A stretch of DNA of 64,000 nucleotides from Marinobacter alexandrii (GCA_039984955.1 JBDWTN010000007.1:2116501-2180500), one strand, 5' to 3'. Numbered from the stretch's first letter, positions 34,041 through 43,415 are shown. The notes: generated by a model from the sequence alone, not told the origin. Made by a program: numbers and translations.

Positions 34041-35386
34041 ACGCAACCTTGTGCGAGCATAGCATCTGCTACTTTCACAAACCCTGCGATGTTTGCTCCT
34101 TTTACATAGTCAACGAATTCTTTGTCAACCTTTCCATGATTTACGCAATTCTCGTGAATGTCCTTCATAATTCCTTTAAGCTTTTCATCCACTTCTTCTC
34201 GTGTCCAGGAAAGTCTTAAAGAGTTTTGTGACATTTCTAACCCAGATGTAGCAACTCCTCCTGCATTAGAAGCTTTACCTGGGCTAAACATCATTTTATG
34301 TTCTCTGAATAGCTCAATAGCATCTGCGGTACACGGCATGTTTGCGCCCTCGAAAACGCCAAGACAACCATTCTTTTGAAGTGATTTAGCATCTTCTACC
34401 TGAAGCTCATTTTGAGTAGCACAAGGGTATGCCAAGTCACATTCTATATCCCATGGAGTCTTTCCTTCATGATATTCAGCATTGAACTTATCTGCGTATT
34501 CTTTAATTCTTCCACGCTTCACATTTTTGAGTTCTTTTACAAAAGCCAGTTTCTCCTCATTTATGCCTTCTTTATCATATATAGTACCTCCTGAATCCGA
34601 CATACTCACAACTTTAGCACCATTTTGCAAAAGCTTTTCAACAGTGAATTGAGCAACATTACCAGAACCAGAGACGATCACTGTTTTATTTTCCAGGCTA
34701 TCATTTCGAAAATTTAATACCTCTTTGCTGAAATATACGCACCCATAACCTGTTGCTTCTGGCCGAATCAAGGAACCGCCATATTCCAATCCTTTGCCAG
34801 TAAGTACTCCTGTAAACTCGCCCTGAACTCGTTTGTATTGTCCGAACATATAACCGATTTCTCTACCTCCAACACCGATATCTCCTGCAGGTACATCTGT
34901 GAACTGTCCGATGTATTTGCTCAACTCTGTCATGAAACTTTGACAAAATCGCATTACTTCATTGTCACTTTTCCCTTTTGGGTCGAAATCAGAACCACCT
35001 TTTCCACCGCCCATAGGAAGTGTTGTTAGGCTATTCTTAAATGTTTGCTCGAATGCTAAAAACTTGAGAATACTAAGATTAACTGATGGATGAAAGCGCA
35101 GACCTCCTTTGTAAGGTCCGATAGCGGAATTCATTTGCACACGATATCCACGATTGATGTTGACCTCTCCCTTATCATTCAGCCAAGGAACTCTGAACAT
35201 GAAAACTCTTTCAGGCTCACACATGGTTTCCAGAATATTGGAGTCCTTGTACTTAGGCTTATCGGCAATAAACGGAATGATCGTCTCGGCGACTTCCTCT
35301 ACAGCTTGTAAAAATTCTGATTCGTTTGGGTTTTTTTTCGCAATGTGATCTACAAATTGCGAAATATCGTTGGAGTGACTCGACAT
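34037..35386 (-). CDS. gdhA: NADP-type glutamate dehydrogenase
   Basis: 449 residues, the normal size of hexameric class I glutamate dehydrogenase. It aminates 2-oxoglutarate to glutamate, usually in the anabolic direction. The substrate loop TLPMGGGKGGSDFDPKGKSD contains the catalytic and glutamate-binding lysines. PAGDIGVGGREIGYMFGQYKR and the dinucleotide-binding VIVSGSGNVAQFTVEKL follow. Cofactor preference NADPH is inferred from length and subfamily, not proven. The stop overlaps that of the methyltransferase by 4 bp, and transcription probably ends at the hairpin 33950-33979. Confidence 0.96.
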   Translation of the reverse strand: MSSHSNDISQFVDHIAKKNPNESEFLQAVEEVAETIIPFIADKPKYKDSNILETMCEPERVFMFRVPWLNDKGEVNINRGYRVQMNSAIGPYKGGLRFHPSVNLSILKFLAFEQTFKNSLTTLPMGGGKGGSDFDPKGKSDNEVMRFCQSFMTELSKYIGQFTDVPAGDIGVGGREIGYMFGQYKRVQGEFTGVLTGKGLEYGGSLIRPEATGYGCVYFSKEVLNFRNDSLENKTVIVSGSGNVAQFTVEKLLQNGAKVVSMSDSGGTIYDKEGINEEKLAFVKELKNVKRGRIKEYADKFNAEYHEGKTPWDIECDLAYPCATQNELQVEDAKSLQKNGCLGVFEGANMPCTADAIELFREHKMMFSPGKASNAGGVATSGLEMSQNSLRLSWTREEVDEKLKGIMKDIHENCVNHGKVDKEFVDYVKGANIAGFVKVADAMLAQGCV

Positions 35387-35567
35387 GTACTTAGTTGTTT
35401 TAATGAGTTGAATTTAGGGGTTTTTCGGGTATTCTACTTTGGAAGAATCGTAGAATATTACGAAAGGTTAATATTAGGATACAATGCTTTAATCGAAATA
35501 CAATATTAGGCTAAAACCTGACTAACAAGTGTCACGTAAATTAGTTCGTATATAAACCACGCATGTT

Positions 35568-35741
35568 ATGAATTATTTAAGACTGGAAACGGAAATTATC
35601 TCTTCTGTTCAAAATTTAAATGGTCATCAGAAAAATGATGTTTTAGATTATATCAAAAACATTAAACCTACGAGTCACAATACAAGACTCTACAGAAGAA
35701 AGGCCATGAAAGAAATAAGAGAGGCATTAAGAGGATTTTAA
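35568..35741 (+). CDS. Small conserved-looking protein of 57 residues
   Basis: A 57-residue ORF with an ATG at 35568 and a TAA at 35739-35741. It is predicted helical: LETEIISSVQNLNGHQKNDV, then VLDYIKNI and a basic C-terminal half ending RRKAMKEIREALRGF. The -QKxxVLDYIKxI- pattern resembles short helical antitoxin or DUF2281-like proteins, but this is not diagnostic. It lies in the gap between gdhA and the channel gene and overlaps the channel's stop by 4 bp on the other strand. A short ORF such as this could occur by chance, but its length, amphipathic pattern and tight packing argue for a real gene. Confidence 0.6.
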   Translation: MNYLRLETEIISSVQNLNGHQKNDVLDYIKNIKPTSHNTRLYRRKAMKEIREALRGF

Positions 35742-37660
35742 TCCTCAGAAAGAACGATTACCATATCGTTTTCTGCTAGTGTAAACTCTTCAGATTTCTT
35801 AGGATTCAATACTACTCCGTATTGTTCGTCAGCATTCCTTGCTTTACCAATTACTCGGTATCCAATGGCAACCTCATTTTTTCTAGCTGCTGATTCAAGT
35901 ATCGTATAGAAGTTCATCGACATTCCTACCTGTACATATTCTTTAGCAGGTTTGATGTATATCTCAGATCCATCAGCATCAAACAAGTCTTCAAATACTC
36001 GCATTAAGTCTTTATTTTCTGAAACCTGACTCATGAGAAGACTAATTAGCTTGTCACTCACAATGAAATCGTCCGCACTGGTAATATCAGCTAATTGTCT
36101 GTTTCTGATATCAAGCATTTCACTCACTATTTTGTACTTGCTACCTTTTATTTCGGTGAAATTCCTTAAATGCAGCAAAGTGATCAGGGTCTGTGCATCA
36201 GCCTCTTGGATGGGGAAATAGTTTTGATAACATAACAGTATGATATAGTCATATTGTTCAAGCTGCATAGAGTCAAGTGTTTCTCTACCTGTTGTATCTT
36301 GTACTTCAAAGTCGATGGTAATATTTTGAACAGTATTTTTAAGTCTCTCTACTGTTTTTTCTGCATCCTTAAATTTGGAAACAATTCGAACTTCTGATCC
36401 ATGAGGTACATAATTATCCAATTCTCTAATAATATATCTTGCTCGATTATTCCAGCCAACGATTAAAAGCTTTTCAGCATCCTGAGGTTCAGGTTCTGTA
36501 TAAACTATCTTACTTTCATGTGGATCGATATCCTTTGCCGCATTGGGCAATAGCGTATCATCATCTTCTGTGATACCTATTACTTTATCTCCTTTATTGA
36601 ATTGAGTATCCATAGGAGGGTTAATTGCTACATGACCATCTGCAAACTGAATACCCATGATGGCCGAGTCTTCATAAGCAAAAAGAACATCTCGGAAATT
36701 TTTGCCTTCTAAGGATGGAGCCGATTCGAAATAAATTTCATCTCCGTCGAAATCCATTAAGTCTTGATAAACCACACTCAAACCAGACTGTCTACTTGTC
36801 TGTACCATGATCTTGGAAATAATCTCATCTGAGAGAATAAGCTCCACCTCATCTTTACCGACCATCTTCGCCACATCAAAGTTTTTCTTATCCTCCATCT
36901 CAGCAGTAACGTGGTAGGGACGTTTTTCAGAAGAACCTCTTAATAGTTCTCTTTTAGGATCGGTAACAATCGCAACAATTGTTTTGATGATTTGACTATC
37001 AGAGTTTTCGTTTTCTTTATCCAGGATGATGATAGACTTGGTCTCAAAGGGATTTGCAATTTTTAAATCGTGAACATCAATAGGGTTTCCTGTTCGACAT
37101 ATTACTTGTGTGGTTCCGGTATTTCCCACCTTATCCCTGATTTCATCTTCCATCAAAACTTTATCCATATCAGCGAGAATCACAATAACACCTCGTTTTT
37201 GGTTTTCGTTAGCTTCGACTATCTCAGGAATGATTGTAAAGATCTTTGATGACCATCCAAGAATAAGAACGTGATCACTTTCAATGACAAATGAACGGCC
37301 CTTTCTGAGTATTTCTAGTTTTGTAAGGATACCGTTCGAAACAAGACCAATCAGTGTGGAAATAATAACCAGACCGATAACCGTAGTAAGTAACATGAAT
37401 AGACGAAAAGGCCAGTTTTCGTCATGATTACCAAGCACTCCAGGATCCAATGCATGTGTAAGATTTACCCAAAAGGACTCAAAAATGTTAAAATTGGATT
37501 CATGATCTGGATGAAGCCCTAATAACAAAAGAGATGCACCAAAAAGGATAATTACTACCACAGTAATGACTCCTAGCCCTTTGATCATTGAGATAGTACC
37601 TTGAGAAACAAAACTGTCAAAGCGGTATTTAAGCCTGTCCTTAAAGGAAATATTTTTCAT
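35738..37660 (-). CDS. CASTOR/POLLUX-like ion channel with RCK (TrkA-N) domains
   Basis: 640 residues. Two to three N-terminal membrane helices (about 25-48 and 84-110) flank an acidic pore-region loop (FWVNLTHALDPG). Two RCK/TrkA-N Rossmann modules follow, with the start of the first at VLILGWSSKI and the second at LLIVGWNNRARYI. TrkA-C-like parts such as GMSMNFYTILESAA end the chain. The layout resembles plant CASTOR/POLLUX channels and their bacterial relatives. Ion type (K+ or Ca2+) and ligand are unknown. The gene lies between the small ORF and the TAXI-like gene, with no partner. Confidence 0.87.
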   Translation of the reverse strand: MKNISFKDRLKYRFDSFVSQGTISMIKGLGVITVVVIILFGASLLLLGLHPDHESNFNIFESFWVNLTHALDPGVLGNHDENWPFRLFMLLTTVIGLVIISTLIGLVSNGILTKLEILRKGRSFVIESDHVLILGWSSKIFTIIPEIVEANENQKRGVIVILADMDKVLMEDEIRDKVGNTGTTQVICRTGNPIDVHDLKIANPFETKSIIILDKENENSDSQIIKTIVAIVTDPKRELLRGSSEKRPYHVTAEMEDKKNFDVAKMVGKDEVELILSDEIISKIMVQTSRQSGLSVVYQDLMDFDGDEIYFESAPSLEGKNFRDVLFAYEDSAIMGIQFADGHVAINPPMDTQFNKGDKVIGITEDDDTLLPNAAKDIDPHESKIVYTEPEPQDAEKLLIVGWNNRARYIIRELDNYVPHGSEVRIVSKFKDAEKTVERLKNTVQNITIDFEVQDTTGRETLDSMQLEQYDYIILLCYQNYFPIQEADAQTLITLLHLRNFTEIKGSKYKIVSEMLDIRNRQLADITSADDFIVSDKLISLLMSQVSENKDLMRVFEDLFDADGSEIYIKPAKEYVQVGMSMNFYTILESAARKNEVAIGYRVIGKARNADEQYGVVLNPKKSEEFTLAENDMVIVLSED

Positions 37661-37907
37661 GTGTCTTTTCTGGTTATTTGCGGCTCCTCCTAATTATAAG
37701 TCTCTTCTGATTTGAAATCAATGATATCTACTTATTGAAGACTTGTTTTCATTCAAAAAAAATTGATTTTCAGCATCAGGCAGCAAAATTACTCCTAAAA
37801 TAATGCAAAATAAATGACTGAATGTGAATAAGGTGTAAAATGCCAAGTGTCAATAGGGAGACACAAAAAAATTAGCACTATTTTTAATGATACCGTAATA
37901 TGCTCAT
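37661..37907. other. Largest gene-free gap (247 bp), divergent promoters expected
   Basis: It lies between divergent genes and is A/T-rich. I see only a weak 5-bp inverted repeat, GTGTC/GACAC (37847-37864), and no recognisable RNA, repeat or exact TAnnTTTG promoter. Confidence 0.5.
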
Positions 37908-39155
37908 ATGAAGAAATTAATTGCTCCTCTACTAGTAATTCTGTTCCTGGTTTCCTGTAACCCCACAACGCTTACATTTTCCTACATCTACAATGATGAG
38001 GGACCGAATAGGCAAATAGCGGAAAAGATGAAAGAGCTTCTGGAGAGTGAGTTTAATGTTGAAATAATGCTTATTGAAGGGCTTAATACAAATGCTAATC
38101 TCGATAGCTTAATATCAGATAGAGTGGATATTGCATTGGTTGAAAACTATGTGAAATACCGTGAAGGTTTGAATTCTGCTTTTTCTGTCTACTCTGAGGT
38201 GCTACATATTTTTTATAAAGATGGTATTGACGGGAGTTCCTTTGAGTCTTTGGTTCATGATAATCCCATCTATATCGGGAAGGAGGAATCTCCCACATAT
38301 AATCTAATGATGGATTTGTTTGATTTTTATGCACTTGATACATCTAGAATTGTGGTGGCGCAGGAGATGGGACAGGCAAGTATAGTAGTGGAATTGACCA
38401 ACCTCTACACGAAAAAGGAGTTGCAGAACTATCAAGGATTCCATCTTTTTTCCTTTGATAGAATGAATAATATGGGGAATGCTTCTATAGTAGATGGTAT
38501 CTCCTTGAAGTATCCTCGGTTGGCACCTTTTGTTATTCCTCAAAAATCCTATTGGAATTTCACAGAAGAACCCGTGGTGACATTGTCAGTGGATTTAGTA
38601 ATGATGGTTCGCGCCTCCATGCTTGACGTTTCCGTGAATGATTTTGCGAAAACGATGCTTAGGAACAGGCAAATATTTACTTCCATAGATCCATTATTGT
38701 TCGATGGATTACGTGAAGATTTTGATCAATCTAAACTCAACATTCCTTTACATGAAGGTGCGCGAATATTTCTAGATAGAGACGAACCGAGTTTTTTAGA
38801 GCGATATGCTGAACTTGGAGGCGTAATTCTTTCAATCATCATTGCACTGTGGAGTGCCATTGTTTCTTTGACCAAGTGGCAAGCTCAAAAGAAGAAGGAC
38901 AAGATTGATGAATTTTATGAAGACCTTATGAATATAAAGAACGAGATCCCAGGTATTCAAAAAGTCACTGAAGGATTGACCAAGGTAAAAAGGGTTCAAA
39001 CGGCTCAAAATAAAGCCTTTGAGATGCTGATAGAAGAAAAATTGGTAGCGAATGACAGTTTCCGAATTTACATGGAACTTTCAAAAGAAACCATCAATGA
39101 GCTACGTGGAAAAATGCGAGTTTTAAAGGCTAAGCAGGAGCGTGCAACTTCTTAA
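37908..39155 (+). CDS. TAXI-type solute-binding lipoprotein with membrane helix and coiled coil
   Basis: 415 residues. A lipobox LVSC puts the lipid at Cys17. Residues about 25-290 resemble a TRAP-type TAXI binding protein (ELLESEFNVEIMLIEG, then the SDRVDIALVEN ligand segment). A membrane helix at about 307-325 (VILSIIIALWSAIVSL) is followed by a charged coiled coil to the C-terminus (KWQAQKKKDKIDEF onward). This architecture, with a second anchor and cytoplasmic coiled coil, is not a normal TRAP partner. No TRAP permease gene is nearby. It may be a sensor or scaffold rather than a transport subunit. It lies 88 bp before mreB. Confidence 0.78.
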   Translation: MKKLIAPLLVILFLVSCNPTTLTFSYIYNDEGPNRQIAEKMKELLESEFNVEIMLIEGLNTNANLDSLISDRVDIALVENYVKYREGLNSAFSVYSEVLHIFYKDGIDGSSFESLVHDNPIYIGKEESPTYNLMMDLFDFYALDTSRIVVAQEMGQASIVVELTNLYTKKELQNYQGFHLFSFDRMNNMGNASIVDGISLKYPRLAPFVIPQKSYWNFTEEPVVTLSVDLVMMVRASMLDVSVNDFAKTMLRNRQIFTSIDPLLFDGLREDFDQSKLNIPLHEGARIFLDRDEPSFLERYAELGGVILSIIIALWSAIVSLTKWQAQKKKDKIDEFYEDLMNIKNEIPGIQKVTEGLTKVKRVQTAQNKAFEMLIEEKLVANDSFRIYMELSKETINELRGKMRVLKAKQERATS

Positions 39156-39243
39156 GCGTGAAACTTTTATCACTAATCTGCTATGCTTTAGCTTTTATGC
39201 AAAAACGAACCTAAATTCGTGCTCAAATTTCTGACAAGCATTC

Positions 39244-40275
39244 ATGGGTCTTTTCGATTTTTTCCAGAGCGACATAGCTATTGATTTAGGTACTGCCAAT
39301 ACACTTATTATCAGCAAGGATAAGGTGGTTGTAGATGAACCTTCGATTATTGCAATTGACAAAAACACGAATAAAGTGCTTGCAATTGGTAGAGATGCCA
39401 TGCAGATGCACGAAAAAACACACGAGAATATAAAGACTATTCGTCCATTGAAGGATGGTGTGATCGCGGATTTTCATGCTGCTGAGCATATGATTCGAGG
39501 TATGATCAAAATGATTGATAGAGGTAGAAAAAGCTTTATGCCTGCATCACATCGAATGATTATTTGTATTCCATCTGGAATCACGGAAGTCGAAAAGAGA
39601 GCGGTAAGAGATTCGGCAGAACATGCAGGGGCAAAAGAAGTCTACATGATTCATGAGCCAATTGCTGCTGCTATAGGAATAGGCATTGATATTGATCAAC
39701 CGATAGGAAGCATGGTTGTGGATATTGGAGGAGGAACTACAGAAATTGCAGTAATAGCTTTGAGTGGAATCGTATGTGATCAGTCTATCAGAGTTGCTGG
39801 GGATTCTTTTAATAAGGATATCCTCGATTACATGCGGAGGCAGCATAACCTATTAATAGGTGAGCGAACTGCTGAAAAGGTAAAGATTCAAGTAGGCTCA
39901 GCCCTTACAGAATTGGATGAGGATGCACCAGAAGATTTTGAAATTAGAGGGAGGGATTTAATGACGGGTATTCCTAAAGTGATCAAGATTTCTTATTCAG
40001 AAATCGCATTTGCGATTGATAAATCAGTTTCTAAGATAGAGGAAGCAGTTCTTAAGGCGCTTGAAATATCACCTCCCGAACTTTCTGCAGATATTTATGA
40101 TAATGGAATTTATCTCACAGGAGGTGGAGCCATGCTCCGCGGCTTGGATAAACGTCTCGCTATGAAAACGAAACTTCCTATTCACATTGCAGAAGATCCA
40201 TTGAGAGCCGTTGTTAGAGGGACAGGAGAGGCTCTCAAGAACATAAATAAATTTAAAGCGGTATTAATGACCTAA
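39244..40275 (+). CDS. mreB: Rod shape-determining protein MreB
   Basis: 343 residues. The actin-like ATPase forms membrane-bound filaments that guide cell-wall synthesis in the rod complex. The phosphate loop ISKD/IAIDLGTANT-type start (SDIAIDLGTANT) and VVDIGGGTTEIAVIAL are the nucleotide-binding signatures. The ADP-binding SGGG-like segment is YLTGGGAMLRGL. The length and order are standard. It starts the mreB-mreC-mreD-mrdA-rodA operon, with a 7-bp gap to mreC. A TAAATTCG box (39212-39219) lies 24 bp before the ATG, a possible -7 element. Confidence 0.97.
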   Translation: MGLFDFFQSDIAIDLGTANTLIISKDKVVVDEPSIIAIDKNTNKVLAIGRDAMQMHEKTHENIKTIRPLKDGVIADFHAAEHMIRGMIKMIDRGRKSFMPASHRMIICIPSGITEVEKRAVRDSAEHAGAKEVYMIHEPIAAAIGIGIDIDQPIGSMVVDIGGGTTEIAVIALSGIVCDQSIRVAGDSFNKDILDYMRRQHNLLIGERTAEKVKIQVGSALTELDEDAPEDFEIRGRDLMTGIPKVIKISYSEIAFAIDKSVSKIEEAVLKALEISPPELSADIYDNGIYLTGGGAMLRGLDKRLAMKTKLPIHIAEDPLRAVVRGTGEALKNINKFKAVLMT

Positions 40276-40282
40276 ATAGTTA

Positions 40283-41083
40283 ATGCAAAGGCTTTTAGAT
40301 TTCCTTTACCAACAACGTGAATTAGCTGTTTTTATAGGCCTGGAAATCCTGAGTGTATGGCTTTTGATTAACTTTAATAACAGGTATAATGCTTCCTTTC
40401 TTAATTCAAGTAATGAAGCAGCAGCATCTTTAACACGAACATCCAATAATATTGATAATTACTTCAATTTAACGGAAGTAAACGAGCAACTCATGTTGGA
40501 AAATGAGCACCTTCAGCAAGAGCTGAGAATGCTGCGAACCAAGAAAGATTCATTTTTAGATACAGTAGATCAGTATCAAGTTATTGGGGCTAGGGTAATT
40601 AACAATACGTTTGATAGGAGTGTAAATTTCGTAACCATTTCTGCTGGAAGGAAAGATAGTGTACAAGTAGGCATGGGTGTAATTTCAGCATTTGGCGTTG
40701 TTGGACAAGTTAAATCTGTTACCAACAATTTCGCGACTATTTATTCGCTTCTACACCCTAAGCTTCTAATATCCTCTAAGGTGAAAAGGACTGATACAAA
40801 ATGTACTGTTCAATGGGATCAAGAAATATACGATAGAGCTAGTTTAAAATATATTCCTAGGCATATTCCGCTAAAAGAAGGAGATTCAATAGTTACTTCT
40901 GGGTTTAATTCTGTTTTTCCTGAAGACGTGCTGATAGGTTTGGTAGATGAGTTGTACTTGGAAGAACATATGACTTTTTACGAAGCTAAAATTAAGCTGG
41001 CCACAGATTTTACAAGTTTGAATCAGGTCTTTGTGATCAATGACTTGATGAAAGAAGAGAAAGACTCATTACTGCTAGAATGA
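40283..41083 (+). CDS. mreC: Rod shape-determining protein MreC
   Basis: 266 residues. One membrane helix at about 14-30 (LAVFIGLEILSVWLLINF), a coiled coil at about 58-90 (EVNEQLMLENEHLQQELRML) and a beta-rich domain with SAGRKDSVQVGMGVISAFGVVGQV and the final HIPLKEGDSIVTSGF. MreC spans the periplasm and activates PBP2. It lies 7 bp after mreB and overlaps mreD by 4 bp (ATGA). Confidence 0.95.
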   Translation: MQRLLDFLYQQRELAVFIGLEILSVWLLINFNNRYNASFLNSSNEAAASLTRTSNNIDNYFNLTEVNEQLMLENEHLQQELRMLRTKKDSFLDTVDQYQVIGARVINNTFDRSVNFVTISAGRKDSVQVGMGVISAFGVVGQVKSVTNNFATIYSLLHPKLLISSKVKRTDTKCTVQWDQEIYDRASLKYIPRHIPLKEGDSIVTSGFNSVFPEDVLIGLVDELYLEEHMTFYEAKIKLATDFTSLNQVFVINDLMKEEKDSLLLE

Positions 41084-41595
41084 CACGTATAAGCGTAAGA
41101 GAACAAGTACTTAATGTAATTCTGCTTTTGCTAGCTCAGTTACCACTCGTCCATCGAATTACCCTATTCGACAAGGCTTTTGGTTTTTTTTATGTAGGTT
41201 TTCTCTTACTTCTTCCGAGGACCCTGAGCAGATCTTACTTGATGATCATTGGTTTTTTTTCCGGCTTATTAGTTGATGTTTTTACGAATACTCCTGGAAT
41301 ACATGCATCTGCATCTGTTCTTGTTCTTTTTCTTAGAAATTTTTGGTTGAACGTCATTTATCAGGAATCTCAAGAGTTGTTCAACCTGAATGTTTCGAGC
41401 CTCAAGAAATCTGGATTTTTATACTTTATTTTTCCTCTTGTGTTCATTCATCATTTAACCATTTTCATTGTTGAAAATGGAGGCCTTCATCTTTTTGGGA
41501 TGGTTTTTACAAAAGTACTTTTCAGTAGTATCTTTAGTACAACAATTATTTTTGTTGTCAATTTTGTTATTTCATCTAATAATAGAAGGATATGA
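41080..41595 (+). CDS. mreD: Rod shape-determining protein MreD
   Basis: 171 residues with about five membrane helices, the usual MreD size. The sequence is poorly conserved, as is normal for MreD, but the segment GFFSGLLVDVFTNTPGIHASASV is the family core, with the conserved Asp and Gly residues. Overlaps both neighbours by ATGA, which indicates translational coupling in the elongasome operon. Confidence 0.9.
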   Translation: MTRISVREQVLNVILLLLAQLPLVHRITLFDKAFGFFYVGFLLLLPRTLSRSYLMIIGFFSGLLVDVFTNTPGIHASASVLVLFLRNFWLNVIYQESQELFNLNVSSLKKSGFLYFIFPLVFIHHLTIFIVENGGLHLFGMVFTKVLFSSIFSTTIIFVVNFVISSNNRRI

Positions 41596-43415
41596 GTGGT
41601 AGAAGCTTGTTTATTAGAGGACTTATTCTCTTTACTGTAATCATTTTTGCATCTCGACTATTCTATATTCAGATTTTAGAGGAAGACTATAAAGTAGCGG
41701 CTGAAAACAATGTTGTTCAAAAAATAGTACAGTATCCTTTTAGAGGATTGGTGTATGACAGCAATGACAGCTTAGTCATCTATAATTCACCTGTTTATGA
41801 CCTAATGGTCGTACCTAAAGAAGCGGAGATTCTTGATACGACTACTTTTTGTTCGTTGCTTGAAATAGAACGTGAAGATTTAATTAAGCGATTAAAAAAG
41901 GCTAAAAATTACTCATCCATATTAGCTTCAAAGTTTGTTGAACAGATATCTGATGATCTTTTTGCGAAGCTTCAAGATCAGCTTATAAACTATCCAGGCT
42001 TTTATGTTCTTCCAAGAACCGTGAGATCCTACAATACAAAATCTCTAGCCAATGTTGTGGGTTATGTTGGTGAAGTAAGTGGAAACTTTATCAATAGAGA
42101 CACTTCAAATTATTATAAACCAGGAGACTACATTGGTATAGGAGGTATTGAAAAGGCTTATGAAGAGTACCTGCGAGGCAAGCGTGGTGCTACCTATAAA
42201 GTTGTAAACGTTCAGGGAATTATAAAAGATGACTATCGCGATGGCGAATATGACACGCTTCCTAAATCGGGAGAGAGTATTCATTTAACCATTGATTTGG
42301 AATTGCAGCAGTATGCTGAAGGACTGATGGAAGGAAAGGTCGGAAGTGTTGTTGCAATTGAACCTAGCACTGGGAGAATTCTTGCGTTAGTTTCAGCTCC
42401 ATCTTATGACCCACAATTGCTAAGTGGAAAAAATCTAAGTAAGAATTTTCCTGAATTGAATCGTAATCAAGAAAAACCGCTTTTTAATAGACCATTGCAA
42501 GCTCGCTATCCTCCTGGCTCAATGTTTAAGACCATTCAAGGAATAATTGCGATGCACGAGGGTGTAGTAACAGCAGATGAGATTATAAAAACTGATGGAA
42601 GCAATATCGGTGACTTGGCACCTCCCGGGCCTTACAACATGGTCAAAGCAATTACTAAGTCATCCAATAACTATTTCTATCTTATAATGCGCCGTATGGT
42701 TCAGCAAGGACTAGATGAAAGTGCATATATTGATTCCAGGATTGGGCTTGAAAAATGGAGGGAATACGTCAAAGAGTTTGGCTTAGGTAGAAAACTGGGA
42801 GTTGATCTTCCAAATGAAATTTATGGGAATGTTCCAAGCCTTGAATGGTATGATAAGCAATATGGCGCTAAGCGCTGGAAGTATTCGAACATCGCATCAC
42901 TTAGTATTGGTCAAGGGGAGCTTTTAGTAACGCCTCTTCAGATGGCCAACCTTGGGGCAATACTAGCGAACAGGGGATATTTCATTACACCACATGTAGT
43001 AGATAAAATTCAAGGGTGGCCAAATCCGAATATTAAAAAGGAGACACTTCCTTTTGATGCTGAGTTGTATGGCCCGATATTGAAAGGGATGGAACAAGTA
43101 ATAATGGCAGGGTCTGGACGTAGAGGCTATTTAGATTCTCTTAAGTTAGCTGGAAAAACAAGTACGGTTCAAAACCCACATGGAGAAGATCATTCAGGTT
43201 TTATGGGTTTTGCACCTTTAGATAACCCAAAGATTTCTATTGCAGCATATGTAGAAAATGCTGGACAAGGAGGACGAGCAGCAGTATCGGTAGCGAGCTT
43301 GCTTGCGGAGAAATATGTACTCGGCGAGATCTCTCGCCAATGGTTAGAAGACTATATTTTAGAAGAAAGATATTTACCTGAGAATGCGCCCAGACCCACT
43401 ATCGCAGAAAATTGA
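41592..43415 (+). CDS. mrdA: Penicillin-binding protein 2 (peptidoglycan D,D-transpeptidase)
   Basis: 607 residues. An N-terminal membrane helix (about 8-27), a dimer/pedestal domain (about 50-230) and a transpeptidase domain. The catalytic Ser310 is in PPGSMFK, the SxN motif SSN is at 357-359, and the third motif is KTS at 522-524 instead of the usual KTG (Ser524 codon AGT at 43161). The rest of that stretch, STVQNPHGEDHS, is typical of class B PBP2. It crosslinks peptidoglycan in the elongasome with RodA. The KTG-to-KTS change could alter beta-lactam binding. The end overlaps rodA by 32 bp. Confidence 0.95.
   Translation: MSGRSLFIRGLILFTVIIFASRLFYIQILEEDYKVAAENNVVQKIVQYPFRGLVYDSNDSLVIYNSPVYDLMVVPKEAEILDTTTFCSLLEIEREDLIKRLKKAKNYSSILASKFVEQISDDLFAKLQDQLINYPGFYVLPRTVRSYNTKSLANVVGYVGEVSGNFINRDTSNYYKPGDYIGIGGIEKAYEEYLRGKRGATYKVVNVQGIIKDDYRDGEYDTLPKSGESIHLTIDLELQQYAEGLMEGKVGSVVAIEPSTGRILALVSAPSYDPQLLSGKNLSKNFPELNRNQEKPLFNRPLQARYPPGSMFKTIQGIIAMHEGVVTADEIIKTDGSNIGDLAPPGPYNMVKAITKSSNNYFYLIMRRMVQQGLDESAYIDSRIGLEKWREYVKEFGLGRKLGVDLPNEIYGNVPSLEWYDKQYGAKRWKYSNIASLSIGQGELLVTPLQMANLGAILANRGYFITPHVVDKIQGWPNPNIKKETLPFDAELYGPILKGMEQVIMAGSGRRGYLDSLKLAGKTSTVQNPHGEDHSGFMGFAPLDNPKISIAAYVENAGQGGRAAVSVASLLAEKYVLGEISRQWLEDYILEERYLPENAPRPTIAEN

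Noticed and set aside
35430-35457. 8-bp inverted repeat (TATTCTAC/GTAGAATA) upstream of gdhA as an operator
   Set aside because: The arms are AT-rich with a 12-nt loop, and no second copy is found, so it could be chance.
39195-39489. Minus-strand frames opposite mreB
   Set aside because: They lie on the reverse of a strongly conserved gene and carry no features of their own.
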